From Heterotrichella gracilis (taxonomy: Eukaryota > Sar > Xanthophyceae > Tribonematales > Xanthonemataceae), in the NCBI GenBank assembly GCA_032358255.1, contig JAULBX010003332.1:341686-405685 (forward strand): DNA of 64,000 bases. Direction: 5' to 3'. A model generated the notes under the pieces. It did no database searches. It had not been told where the DNA came from and saw only the letters and a list, made by a program, of their open reading frames with translations. Shown piece after piece: positions 36,644 through 47,078 of the stretch; the first letter of the stretch is position 1, and every line of letters begins with the position of its first letter. Made by a program: the position numbers and the translations under genes.

Positions 36644-38017
36644 ATGGCGCCCCCCACCAGCCCCCCACCAGCGCCAGCACCAGCGCCAGCCACCCTCCAC
36701 TCCCTCCCTGACCACCTGCTCCTACACATCCTGAGCCAAGTGTACCAAGAAGACCTCCACGGGCAGGGAAACGTTGCCACCCTCCCCGCTCGTGCCCGCA
36801 TGCAGCTGGTGTGCACCCGCTGGCAGCGCCTACTGGATGGACCAAGCGCGGCGTGGCAAACCATTGGCCTCACTTTCAATGTGCAGACGCAGCATCTCAC
36901 CTCCCGAAGGTTTTTCGATTGGCTGTGCAGAAAGCTTCCCGCCTGCCAAGAGTTTGGTTTCGTGCGGGAGCGGTATTTGGAAACAGGCTTGCAGCGGCGC
37001 TTGGTGTCACAGCTCAGCCCCCCCTGCCTCAGCAGGCTGCAGGGGCTAAGCTTGAAAAGAAAGGCGGCAGGAGACCTGCTCCCAGTGGTGTGCAACCTGA
37101 CAGCGCTCACGCACCTGGAGATGGTTGCTTATGATGATTGCGACTGGGATGCAGCGGGCATCGGCTTGCTTCACATGGTGTCCCTCACCAAGCTGCACAG
37201 GCTGGAATTGGTCGTATATGGAGCGGTGATGCCACCCCTGCCGCTGCTTCCCAGTGTGCGAGAAGCAGTGGTTGACGTCCCGGCAGTGGACCTGGCACCC
37301 ATACTTTCAGGCCTGCCCTGCATGACGTTCCTCACCCTGTTCTTCCAATATCCATTCAACGTAACAGACATTGGAGAGCAGCCGCGCCTTCCCAGCGCCA
37401 TGCACCAGGCAACTGCACTGCAGTCGTTGACTGTGCAGAACGAGAGTGGAAAGGCGCTGCACATCCCTCCGGGCACCCTCCCCCCATCCCTGGGAACCTT
37501 GCGGTTGGCGAATATTCACTTCTCCGTCGCTTCAGCCACCGATGCCCTGGCCGCCATGTTGCAACTGAAAGCGCTCACACAACTTGCACTAAGGGGGGAG
37601 GCTGTGGACAACCTCAACGAGCTGCTGCCTCATTTGTCCAGCTTGCAGCATCTGGAGGTGACCTGCATGCAAGGGCAGATCATCATCCCCCCTGGCATGA
37701 CCACCCTCACGCGTATTGATGCTCACCATGGGGGCGGCCTGCTGCTCAAGTACCCCTTCAACCCAGCGCTGCATGTGAGGGGATGGCACGCTGCGGGAGT
37801 GGCAAGCTGGTTTGCGGCCACGGGCCATGAGCACAGCCTGCGGGTAATTGGACAGTATGGCGAGCACACCCTGCGCCTGGGTGCCCACGGGACCCTGGTG
37901 TGCAGCCACGAGATCCCGGCAGATCGTGCAACCCATCCTGATGCCTTGGAGGAGTGCCGGGTGTGTGGGGAGTGGCTTCTCCGACAGGGGCCCAGCGGGG
38001 AACCTGGTGATGGTTGA
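36644..38017 (+). CDS. F-box / leucine-rich-repeat protein
   Basis: A single-exon gene of 457 residues, unusual here where most genes are split. After a Pro/Ala-rich start (PPTSPPPAPAPAPA) comes an F-box, LHSLPDHLLLHILSQV through RMQLVCTRWQRLLDG and WQTIGLTF (about residues 15-75). The rest has irregular leucine-rich repeats: LSRLQGLSLKRKA, LTALTHLEMVAYDD, LTKLHRLELVVYG, ALQSLTVQNESG, SLGTLRLANIHF, LKALTQLALRGE and LSSLQHLEVTCM. F-box proteins join Skp1-Cullin ubiquitin ligases and use the LRR to bind the substrate; neither partner can be named. The frame is open to 36398, but that extension is built on ATGCATGC repeats, so the ATG at 36644 is preferred. Confidence 0.85.
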   Translation: MAPPTSPPPAPAPAPATLHSLPDHLLLHILSQVYQEDLHGQGNVATLPARARMQLVCTRWQRLLDGPSAAWQTIGLTFNVQTQHLTSRRFFDWLCRKLPACQEFGFVRERYLETGLQRRLVSQLSPPCLSRLQGLSLKRKAAGDLLPVVCNLTALTHLEMVAYDDCDWDAAGIGLLHMVSLTKLHRLELVVYGAVMPPLPLLPSVREAVVDVPAVDLAPILSGLPCMTFLTLFFQYPFNVTDIGEQPRLPSAMHQATALQSLTVQNESGKALHIPPGTLPPSLGTLRLANIHFSVASATDALAAMLQLKALTQLALRGEAVDNLNELLPHLSSLQHLEVTCMQGQIIIPPGMTTLTRIDAHHGGGLLLKYPFNPALHVRGWHAAGVASWFAATGHEHSLRVIGQYGEHTLRLGAHGTLVCSHEIPADRATHPDALEECRVCGEWLLRQGPSGEPGDG

Positions 38018-38073
38018 AAGGCCACAGTCCTGGTGGTGTCTGTTGTGGGGAATGGGGGTGCTTGCTTGTAGGC

Positions 38074-38078
38074 TGTAA
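38074..38078 (+). terminator. Probable poly(A) signal of the F-box/LRR gene
   Basis: TGTAA 57 bases after the stop codon. Confidence 0.4.
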
Positions 38079-38868
38079 TATTGGGCGCAAGTGCACGGGA
38101 AGTTTGAACCGCAGTCTCTTGCAAGGTGAAGAGCGGGCAAACGTTGGTGATCCGCCGCTTAGTAACAGAGCATTTGACAATCAACTGTTTTAATCATTGT
38201 AATCGCCTCAGCAAATGTAATTTATGTTGACATCCTTCTTGGAAATGGAAGTAACACCAGCGCCATCAGGGTGCATTTCCTCCATGGTGGTGCTGGCTGA
38301 CGCCATTGCCGAGCCAGCCGGCCTGATCAGTTTGCACTTCGTGTACTGGTGTGTGCGCAAGATGTCTCGCAGTTGGGAGTCACCCGTCTGCCATGCAACG
38401 CACTTAACGGGCTCACATTTGGGGGTTTGCTTCTAATCCAGTTCTAATCCTAGAGGTTTTCGGCTGGTTCTCGATTGCCTGGCGACACGTGGCGTGTACC
38501 AAGCCCAGGCTCGTTTGTAGACGGGGGTGGGGTCCTCTACTAACTGCGGTACAACGCATGCTTTTGTAGGCAGGGCCAACTGATGCAACAGCCTTTGTCG
38601 ACTGCTGGTCGCCAGGTAGTGCACAGATAACCACGGATATATAAGCGTGCATGGCAGAAACCCTTTTCAACAGTTGCAACTGCATGTTTTACCCACCGAC
38701 TGAACGCTGCACCCACCGACCACTCGGGACAAACGACCGGTACCTACTATCGCACATTTGACAAGCACTAGTGTCACAGTCGACGACAAAAACTTTTCTG
38801 GAAAGTATACGCGTGCAATAGTTGCGTTTGAGGTACCCTGTTGTTGCTCATGATAGGCTTGTGCTGGG
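38079..38868. other. Intergenic region upstream of the flavin fusion gene
   Basis: This is about 0.8 kb with no supported ORF. It presumably contains the promoter of the gene starting at 38869. Confidence 0.4.
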
Positions 38869-41800
38869 ATGCAACCCCATGCCAGACACAGCTCTAGCCA
38901 CAACAAGGACACCTGCCTACTCACCTCGCCTACTCACCAGAACGTGCCTGTGAACTCAAACGCCCCGACCAGCTCGTCACCCGTAAGCCGCCGCTACCGT
39001 TACAAAGAAGCGCCCGTGCCAGCAAGCCCTGTGCGGGTCGTGTGTGCCTCCACCAGTCCCTCCAGTGCACCAGGCCTTCCTGTCAGTGGTCCCCTGCCGG
39101 AGCCCCAGTTTTCACCGCAAGCCATGGCAGCCATGGCCAGCGCTTACCACCCAGGGGAGAGATATGTGCAGGTAGGGGAGGGGGCGAGGGAGGGGGTATG
39201 GCCTAGGGTTCATGCAGCAAGTGGCAGTGAGGGTTGTACCACAGTACTGCACCTGCACACAGGACCTGCAAGCCTACTTGCACGGTATGTTATTCAGGCT
39301 CTGGTGTAAAGTTCTAGCACACCTGGCAACCTCTTGACCTTGTCTCCGCCACCCAACCTGTACTTGTGGCGGTTGGCATGGCTAACCACCTCAACCACAT
39401 GAGACACGTGAGTGCCAACCTTCTGAACCCTAAACCCTAAACGCCTGCCTCGCCTGGGGGCAGTGGTGGTGCTGGTGGGGCATACGGACGTGGTTGCCAT
39501 CACGCACCTCGCCTTGTACCTTGTGAGTACTGTTGTAACCTTGAACCCAGTTGTCATGACGTATTGTGTTCCCCCCATTCAGGCCCTATCCGGCGTTCCC
39601 CCTGTGGAGGCCGCCTCCCTGGCCAACTACATCCGCCCCGCCCTGCCCCACCAGCACATGGCGTTCTTCCCGCTGCTCAACATGTTCTTCGTGGCAACAA
39701 GGTACGCAGTTAAAGTGCCTTTCTCTCTAGGCCATTTCCCCCCTCTATCCCTATAGGGTTGTGGCCACTGTCTCGCGTGCCCCATGGGCGCACATCGCTG
39801 GCTGGAGTGTGCGTGTCACTTGCCACCAGTTGTTTGGCATCTTGCCCTTCCTTGACCCCACGCCGGTTAGATTTTCAACATGATCCCTTCCCTGGCGGGG
39901 GTTGAGCATGAGCATGTAGCGTGTGAGCTGGGTCACACGCTACATGCTGCTCTGCTTGACCACCCTCACCACCCTGTGTACCCTCCCCCACCCTCTCACC
40001 CCCATTGCCCCCCCACCTCCCCCTGCAGGGACAGCCGCAACCGCCCCTGGGCATCGGTGCTGGTGGGCGAGAAGGGTTTTGTGCGCGCCATGAACCCTAA
40101 GCAGCTGGCGGTGCACCCGCTGCGCATAGTGCCAGGAGGTAAGTGCAGGATTTGCCTCAATGGTTCCCATAGGTGGCACTTGCTGTCTAGTGAACAGATG
40201 ATTGCAAGGCCAATAGCCAACCTGGTTCACCCCTTGCCCCTTCTGCATGTCACCTGGTGGTTTCATATGTGCCTGCCTGTCGCTCCTGTAGCACCTCTGT
40301 TGGCACACCCGCTTGCAGCAATACATGCAACCATCAATTGTATGTTTGCAATGTCCTTAGGGTTCCCTGCACATATCTCCTCAAGCTGTATGCCACAAAG
40401 CCATGCTGCATGCCCGAGGCTCCTATATCCAGTTCAGGTATACGGCTTACCTGGTTCCAATTCCAATCCCTGCTCCCCTCCCCTGCAGACCCCATCAACC
40501 TCTCCCCTGGCGGTTACCTGGGGGCGCTGGGCCTGGAGCACCACACGCGCCGCCGCAACCGAGTGAACGGGCGGGTGGAGGGGGCGGCGGGCGGGTCGCT
40601 GCTCATACACGTGGACCAGAGCGTGGGAAATTGCCCAAAGTACATCCAGAGTACGTACGACAACTGGCTGGACCCCCATATTTCTGTTCAGCCTAGCATT
40701 CCGGCCTCATCCATTTGGGCATGGATGTACCTGTGCATTTACCGATGGCACAGTGTGTGGCTGGGCCCATGTCTGATTCCCATGCATAGAATCTGCTAGC
40801 ATTGCCACCATTACTGCTTCCCTGACAACAGTTGGATGCATGTACCCAGCTGCCCAGTGCATTTAACCTGGTACTCAGCACATGCAAGGGGTTGCTCTGT
40901 GCACGGGGACCCAGGAAATGTTAAAGAGGTGCTCATGCTTTGTGCGGACTTCTCAGTAATTATACGGCATACAAATTAAAAGCAATTTATGTGTCTGGCA
41001 ATTGCATGTGGTTGAGCCATCTCATACTTCCTTGTTGCTGACACTTGCCGCGTTCCCCTTGGTGCAGCCCGACGCATTGTGGTGGACAGCAATGCACTTG
41101 ACAACATGGATGCCCCACGAGTCACACGCACTGGCAGCGGTTCCCTGGGCCCTGCACAGCGCCAGATGGTAGCGGCTGCGGATACATTTTTCATTGGCTC
41201 ATGCTTTGATGGGCGTGGGGCATCCGAGGTGGGTGTGTGTATGGGTCTGTGGATGGGCAGTTGGAACAAAATTGCGTGTGCTCCGGGCGTGTGCTGTTGC
41301 ACTTTCTTTATTGAAGATTCGGCAGTTTATGTATTATCACGAATTTGCAATTACCCAATCACATATGTGGAGATGCTTTCAAGAACCAGGTGGCAACACT
41401 GGTGCATAGTGTGCTGACTTGGCCGTGGACTCCTCCTAATACTTCTGACCCAAGGATTGGTAACTATTTGCCTGCCCAACCCCCAATTCTACACCCAATG
41501 CCAACATGCAATGTGCCCCTTGCTGCAGAGCGCCACTGGTTGCGACATGTCCCACCGTGGGGGCCTGCCTGGCTTTGTGCGAGTGACTGCCCGGGGGGAG
41601 CTGACGTGGGGGGAATACAGGGGGAACAACATGTTCATGACGCTGGGTAAGTTGCTACCCATCCAGCGGGTGTTGAACACCCCTCTTAATGTGCCACGTG
41701 TGCACCACCTTCCCATATGCGTGTGCTGTCAGGGTCTGCACTCCTTGAGATGATGTTGGCCTGGGTGCCGGTGTGCATGCGGCCTCCCCCTGGCCACTGT

Positions 41801-43116
41801 TCTACCTCATGCACATATGCAGTGCGGTTGGTCTGATGCGCAAGATGCACTGCTTTGCATGCGCACCATGTGTAAGGCAGTAACGTTCACGTCCACAACT
41901 CACATATATCGCGGGGACCTGTGCACCTACGAGGGAGCTATGCATCCCCCATTTGAGCGCAGGGGCATGTTAACACCCCGCATTTTTTTGTCCATTCCAC
42001 TCACCCTGGCCCCCCTCCCCTCCCCTCCTTGCAGGCAATCTCCACACCAGCCCCCTGATCGGCCTCCTGTTCATCGACTACACCACAGGCGACACCCTTC
42101 AGGTCACGGGGAAGGCAGTCATCCACCACGGCGACACCTCCCAGGGGGGGAATAAGACGGTGGTGGTGACGCCCGACGAGTGGGTGCACATCCGCGCAGC
42201 CCTCCCCATCCACGTGGAAGGCGGCGTGGGCTACTCCCCCTACAACCCCCAGCTGCCGGCACAGCCGGAGGCCCTGCCAGGGGAGGATGGTGGGGAGCCG
42301 CTGTCAGGGAGTGCTCCCAGTGCCGCTGGTGTGGAGGTGGTGTGTGAGGCCGTCCACCTGGAGACACCTGATGTGAAGACCTACCACTTCAAGGTCCCAT
42401 CCCCAGGGTTCACCTACCTCCCTGGCCAGTACGCATCATTTGACTTCCCCGGCCTGGACCCTAGCGACCCCTCCCAGGTTGTGAACAGGACCTGGACCAT
42501 CTCCTCCCCACCAGCGCCAGCCGGCGCCGCCCCCGCCCCCGCCACCTTCTCCATCACAGTCAAACGCGCGGGGCTGGTATCCTCCCACCTATTCTCCGAC
42601 ACGCGCAAGGGGAGCAAGCTGCTGTTCCGCGGAGTAGGAGGGGAATTCACCCCGGAGCTTCTCACTGCTGTGCCCTGCCCCGGGGCATGCAAGGTGCTGC
42701 TGGTGGCTGGCGGCATCGGCATCACTCCCCTGCGCGCCATGCTCCCCTTCCTGCTCTCCCAGGCGCACGACGTGTCCCTGCTCTACTCTGTGCGCACACC
42801 CCAAGACGCAGCATTCCTGGAGGAGTTTGCCGCAGCTTCCCGCACCCACCCTGGCAAGTTCCGCGTTATAGTGACAACCACTGGTGGCGGGGCGACGTTG
42901 GTGGGGGAGGATGGTGCGGGCCTGGGTGGGGAGGGGGCGGTTGTGTGGCGTAGTGGGCGGGTGAGCGCTGCTCTGCTGGAGGCGGCGGTGCCCGACGTTG
43001 CGTCTAGGAGTGTGTTCATGTGCGGTCCCGGGGGCTTCATGGATGGCGTTGTGGGGATACTTGAGGGACTGGGTGTTGCCCCTGGGAGGGTGTTCCAGGA
43101 ATCCTTCAACTTCTGA
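38869..43116 (+). CDS. Pyridoxamine-oxidase-like flavin domain fused to ferredoxin-NADP-reductase-like module
   Basis: Exons: 38869-39171, 39263-39284, 39464-39522, 39583-39701, 40029-40138, 40489-40650, 41068-41228, 41529-41646 and 42035-43116; phases close to 711 residues. Residues 1 to about 75 are Ser/Pro/Arg-rich, perhaps a transit peptide. The PPOX-like split-barrel half (about 90-410) shows YHPGERYVQ, RPWASVLVGEKGFV, LGLEHHTRRRNRVNGRV, LIHVDQSVGNCPKYIQ and PLIGLLFIDYTTGDTLQVTG. The reductase half starts near 450: YLPGQYASFDF, FAD motif RTWTISS (503), NAD(P) motif GGIGITP (577), CGPGGFM (about 680), and an aromatic end ESFNF. Bacterial fusions of this type often continue into a 2Fe-2S ferredoxin; this one stops before it. 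Substrate is unknown; electron transfer from NAD(P)H via FAD to the flavin barrel is inference. The tiny exons 2 and 3 are the weakest part. Confidence 0.87.
39426..39441. repeat. Interstitial telomere-type repeat in an intron
   Basis: AACCCTAAACCCTAAA is two units of CCCTAAA, the Arabidopsis-type telomere sequence also used by many green algae. It lies in the polypyrimidine side of the intron before exon 3 of the flavin fusion gene. Confidence 0.85.
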
Positions 43117-43689
43117 GCTGTTGCAGCATTTTCCATTATTGCGTGTCACCTGAGCTGCAGCGCGCATGCATGCGTGCCTGTATTGTGACAACGAATGTGC
43201 ACTTTTTACATACTACGTTGATAGGCCAAGCTAAAAGCACAGTATGGCCATGTTGTGTCTCAATGCACTGCTACAGTATTTCACTGCAAATTGGTGATAG
43301 CCGAAAACAACCACATGGCACGGCAACAAGGAAAAGATATACTACAAAAGTCATTGACAAAAATATGACGTGTTGAATGTTATATATATGGTCGTGCACG
43401 TGTGGGTTCCATTGTTTTTTCACTGCGCATTACAAAATGCAGAATATAATAATGCTAGTAACTGGCGAGATTTTCAGCAAGAACCATAAGGGTAGAGCAT
43501 ATCGTCAAGGGCTCTGATTTTTTATTTGTGAAATAACAGGTGGTGGAAGTTGTCTAGACTGCCATGGTATTTGTGTGAGCTTGTATAATGTAGCAAACCT
43601 CCCACATATCCCCACAAAGAAAATCAGGACTGTATAAATTCTCTATAAAATATGTTTGAAGGCCTCAGATGAAGAAAGTCAGGAGTCTT
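43117..43689. other. Intergenic AT-rich region
   Basis: This is the 3' flank of the flavin fusion gene. It is AT-rich, with TATATATATG at 43381-43390. No ORF or repeat is supported before the retrotransposon piece at 43690. Confidence 0.4.
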
Positions 43690-43900
43690 CGACTGCAGAT
43701 TTTATTGGGCAGGCTTCTGCAGTTTGTTTTACTTACTTGGTTAATCACATGCATTCCACCTATACAACCGCCTATACAACTATATCAGGAGTTAATCTTG
43801 CACATGCGGCGCCAAGCAGCTCTTTCCTGGCACTTTTGGGACAACCTTTGTCCCCACGCGACGTGAGGTCCTGCTAGAGGGTCAGCCTATGGCTGATCTA
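43690..43900 (-). mobile_element. Truncated 3' end of retrotransposon family B
   Basis: The minus strand reads CQERAAWRRMCKI and then GGAATGCATGTGATTAACC. It aligns along its length with 13341-13520, sharing ATGCGGCGCCA, CTCTTTCCTGGCAC and CCCACGCGAC/TGAGGTCCTGCT on the plus strand. Confidence 0.6.
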
Positions 43901-44117
43901 CCTCCTTTGCATTATAAATGAGGCATATCAGATTCTTCCTTTCGACTCTTCTTGTGAGTAGTGCCCTCTGCTGCTTCCATAGCTTGTCACAGCTGGGCGT
44001 GACAGGATAGAGCACTCACTTCCAGATCTGTGAATAATGTGAACTATCTTGTGCATGCATGTGGCGTAATGGTGGAGCTGACTGTTAGCCATTAAAACTG
44101 ACAACCGTAAGCAAAAG

Positions 44118-46214
44118 ATGGGTGGTAGGTGGCCTATGCAACTATGGTGGCTGTGCTTTTGTGCACTTCAGATGGGATGTCCGAATGGTGTTTCAGGACA
44201 GAGGAGAAGGGTGCCTGACAATATGACAGAGGTGGACCACAAGGAAACAGGGTGCTGGAGGAACTCTGGGGAATTGGACGCTCTTCTTGTGCAGGTATGT
44301 AACTCAATGGGCAGCCATTGTGTGGACCTTGCGTTGCTTTCAGCCTGCTGCCAAGTATTGCCCACCTCATACTTCACCAGCCTGCTACTGTTTTCGCTCA
44401 CAGCTTACTATGCACTATGCACGTGCCAGTTGTACCATACATTACAGTCCACTCATGTTGCTGGCTGTAGAACTTGGCAAACATGAACCCACAGCTGGCT
44501 GTGATAGCAGAAAATGCAGCTCTGCTTGCTTCCTTCGTGATGGTGGCTAGGTGACGCTGCCTTTTATCCATTTTAATAGGCAGCCAGCTCTACAGTACCC
44601 GCTGAACACTCCTGGCATAGTGGCAGCTCCTGGCACCGCCCCTTGCAACATAATTGCAACCGTGCGCAAGCTGCCGTTGGCAGCTCGCAGTTTCATGCTC
44701 TGCTTGCTGTAGCGACCGCAAACGTCTGGGAGAGGACGATGCTGTTGTTGACTTCTCTGGCCACTGTCAGTGACATCTTTGACCTGCTGGTTGTGGACGA
44801 GCTCAGTGTTGACCCCACACGCAAGGTACGGCACCCCTGGCATAGATTATTTTTGAGGGCAGCTTGCAATCTGCAGATACGCAGTCTCATCCCCCTGGCC
44901 GTCTGCCTTTGGAGACCTCGGTCGCCCAGCAACCGACTGTGCTGTTGCACTTGAGACAACACTGCATTTTGGTGCTGGGCATTATAACCCCTCATTAGGT
45001 ATCTAACTCTACACCCTAACCAAAACCCTGTTCCGCCAATGCAGTCGCTGGGGCATTTAAACATCACGGTCGTCTCTCCCCTTGAACCGCTGGGAGTAAC
45101 CCACAATTGGAACCTGGCGTGGCAGTACTTCTTGAACCACACCCACCTGACACACTTCTTCATGATAAACAACGATGTCTTGGTACCTGATGGCGTGCTC
45201 ACAAAGCTGATGGCAGGGATGAGCACGGACAGTGGCAAGTGTGGCCTTGTCACACCTCTCAGCACTGTTCATGGTAGGGGCCGTTGTCACTTGTTGTCTC
45301 AGACCACGGCAATGACCATGTCAGCCATAAAAACAGACTGGCAATAGTATTGCTGCATGTTTTGTCTTGGAAACAACCTCAAAAGGGCTTGCCCTGTGTC
45401 CTGTCCCGATGTTGGAATCCATGCCCCCCGTCAGAGTCCTTACTGTACGCGCGGCCACACTTTGGAGTGCATGCCCTGCCCTGGTGTTTGCACTGCCAGG
45501 AGTGGTCAGAGCTGCCGCAGCAACGTGCGCTAGCTGACGCGTTGTAAAGGGTGAACCTGTGTATGTGGCCCACATGACACGTTGCATACCTCCTCTACTG
45601 GCTGTGTTTATTGCAGGTTTGGGGTATGTGGGCGGCAGAGATGGCATAGAGGTGGTATACAACCTGTCACACAGCGCTGCGCAATTTGTCCATCACCCAT
45701 TCAACTACGCTCGTGTGCAGTGGATGCTGGACATGCGGGCTGATAATGTGAGCGACCCACCCTTGCTAAAACCAGTTGGAATAACATTCTCGGGCTTTTT
45801 CTTGGGGGTGCCTCGGGGAGCAGATTTTGAGTACCAACCTGGGTTTCTCTTTGACCCCAATAACAAGGTAAGAGGCATGCCATGCAAGCACAGTATCACA
45901 CTGGCACAGATGGGTATCCACCACCACCGGCACAGACGTGTATTCACCACCATGAGGAATTGGGGTCACTCTTTCAAAAAGCTTTGCTGTAGAGCTCCCA
46001 TAGGGCTCAAGACCCTCATCGTGTGCAGGTAATTAAGCAGGAATTGGATGTGGGGCGGCGGGTACACAGGCGACAAAAGGTGTGCCTGCACACAGGGGCA
46101 TACGTGTTCCATTTCAAGGGTTCTACTCTCCATACTGACCTACGAGAGGGCGTTAAGGACAAAAGGAACGACTTTGTGCGGCCAGAGAAGTATGAAGCCA
46201 GCCTGGAGATCTGA
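44118..46214 (+). CDS. Secretory-pathway GT-A glycosyltransferase (GT2-like)
   Basis: Exons 44118-44294, 44580-44825, 45045-45273, 45617-45867 and 46029-46214 close in phase to 362 residues. A signal peptide or anchor begins MGGRWPMQLWWLCFCALQ. The catalytic fold is seen in FDLLVVDELSVDPTRK (GT-A second strand, DxS/T type), LNITVVSPLEPLGVTHNWN, THFFMINNDVLVPDG (metal/nucleotide-sugar motif NND), CGLVTPLSTVHG, and FSGFFLGVPRG. The late TGAYVFHFKGSTLH resembles the acceptor/His region of GT2 enzymes. Several N-X-S/T sites support lumenal location. Sugar donor and acceptor are unknown. In exon 2 a second frame encodes a more family-like first strand (see findings), so the residues around 60-110 are doubtful. 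Similar expression-neighbourhood enzymes follow downstream. Confidence 0.82.
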
Positions 46215-46255
46215 TTTGCGGCTGGGCCCAGTGGTTTCTTTGAGATAGCTTGTGC

Positions 46256-46260
46256 TGTAA
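46256..46260 (+). terminator. Probable poly(A) signal of the glycosyltransferase gene
   Basis: TGTAA 42 bases after the stop codon. Confidence 0.4.
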
Positions 46261-47078
46261 TTGATATGGGGACATAGGGCCTGGGGCTGCACAGGCGCCA
46301 AGTCTGGAAACCCTTTCTCTGCTATAGTATTACAGTCTGTGAGGGCTGCAACAACAACAATGAGCCCTCAGCATGATTGTTAAGGTTTGTATGCAGTCCG
46401 CAGGAGTGATATACAGGCGTATATTTATTGACGACCGTACAATCCATCAGGTCTTTCGAGGATGTTATGGGTGACTGATCGTGTGTTCGATTGGTTCACA
46501 TGCATGCATGCCATGTACATCTGTAGTTTGTATTGAGGTTATCCCAACCATGGGCAACAGAGCACCCAGTATTAAAAAAATTACATAGACCTTGGTATGG
46601 CGAGGTCGCAAAAGTTGAGTGGCTGTGTGTGAAACGTGCATGTGCCACCATGACTGCTTAAAGCCTGACCACAGTCCCAAGTACCTTTATCACCCCTATA
46701 TGTCATACCCCTGTACCGGATCAACCACAGAAACAAGATGCACAGGCCCTCACTAATACCTGGGTCTGTCCTGCAAAAGCGCGGGAGTTGGAATCACCCA
46801 CCAGCGTTCCCGTCCCGGGGACGAGGGCTATTTAGGAACCCGCCAGTCTGGTAACAAACTTGGCACAACCACATTCAAGGTTTTGACTAGCTCATCCAGC
46901 AGTACGATGCCACTGGTGGCGCGCCATGGCGGGTGACTCCGGTCCTGGTCCTAGGGAGCTAGAAGGTGATCAACGTTGTAGACAGTTCTTTGATTCCAAG
47001 TGGATTAGGACTGTATGGTCTGCTCTCTTTCCTTGCATGAATTGCCCCTCCACATATTTGGCCTAGCTAGAGTGCTGG
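46261..47078. other. Intergenic region between glycosyltransferase and sulfotransferase genes
   Basis: About 0.8 kb without a supported ORF. It presumably contains the promoter of the sulfotransferase-like gene. Confidence 0.4.
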
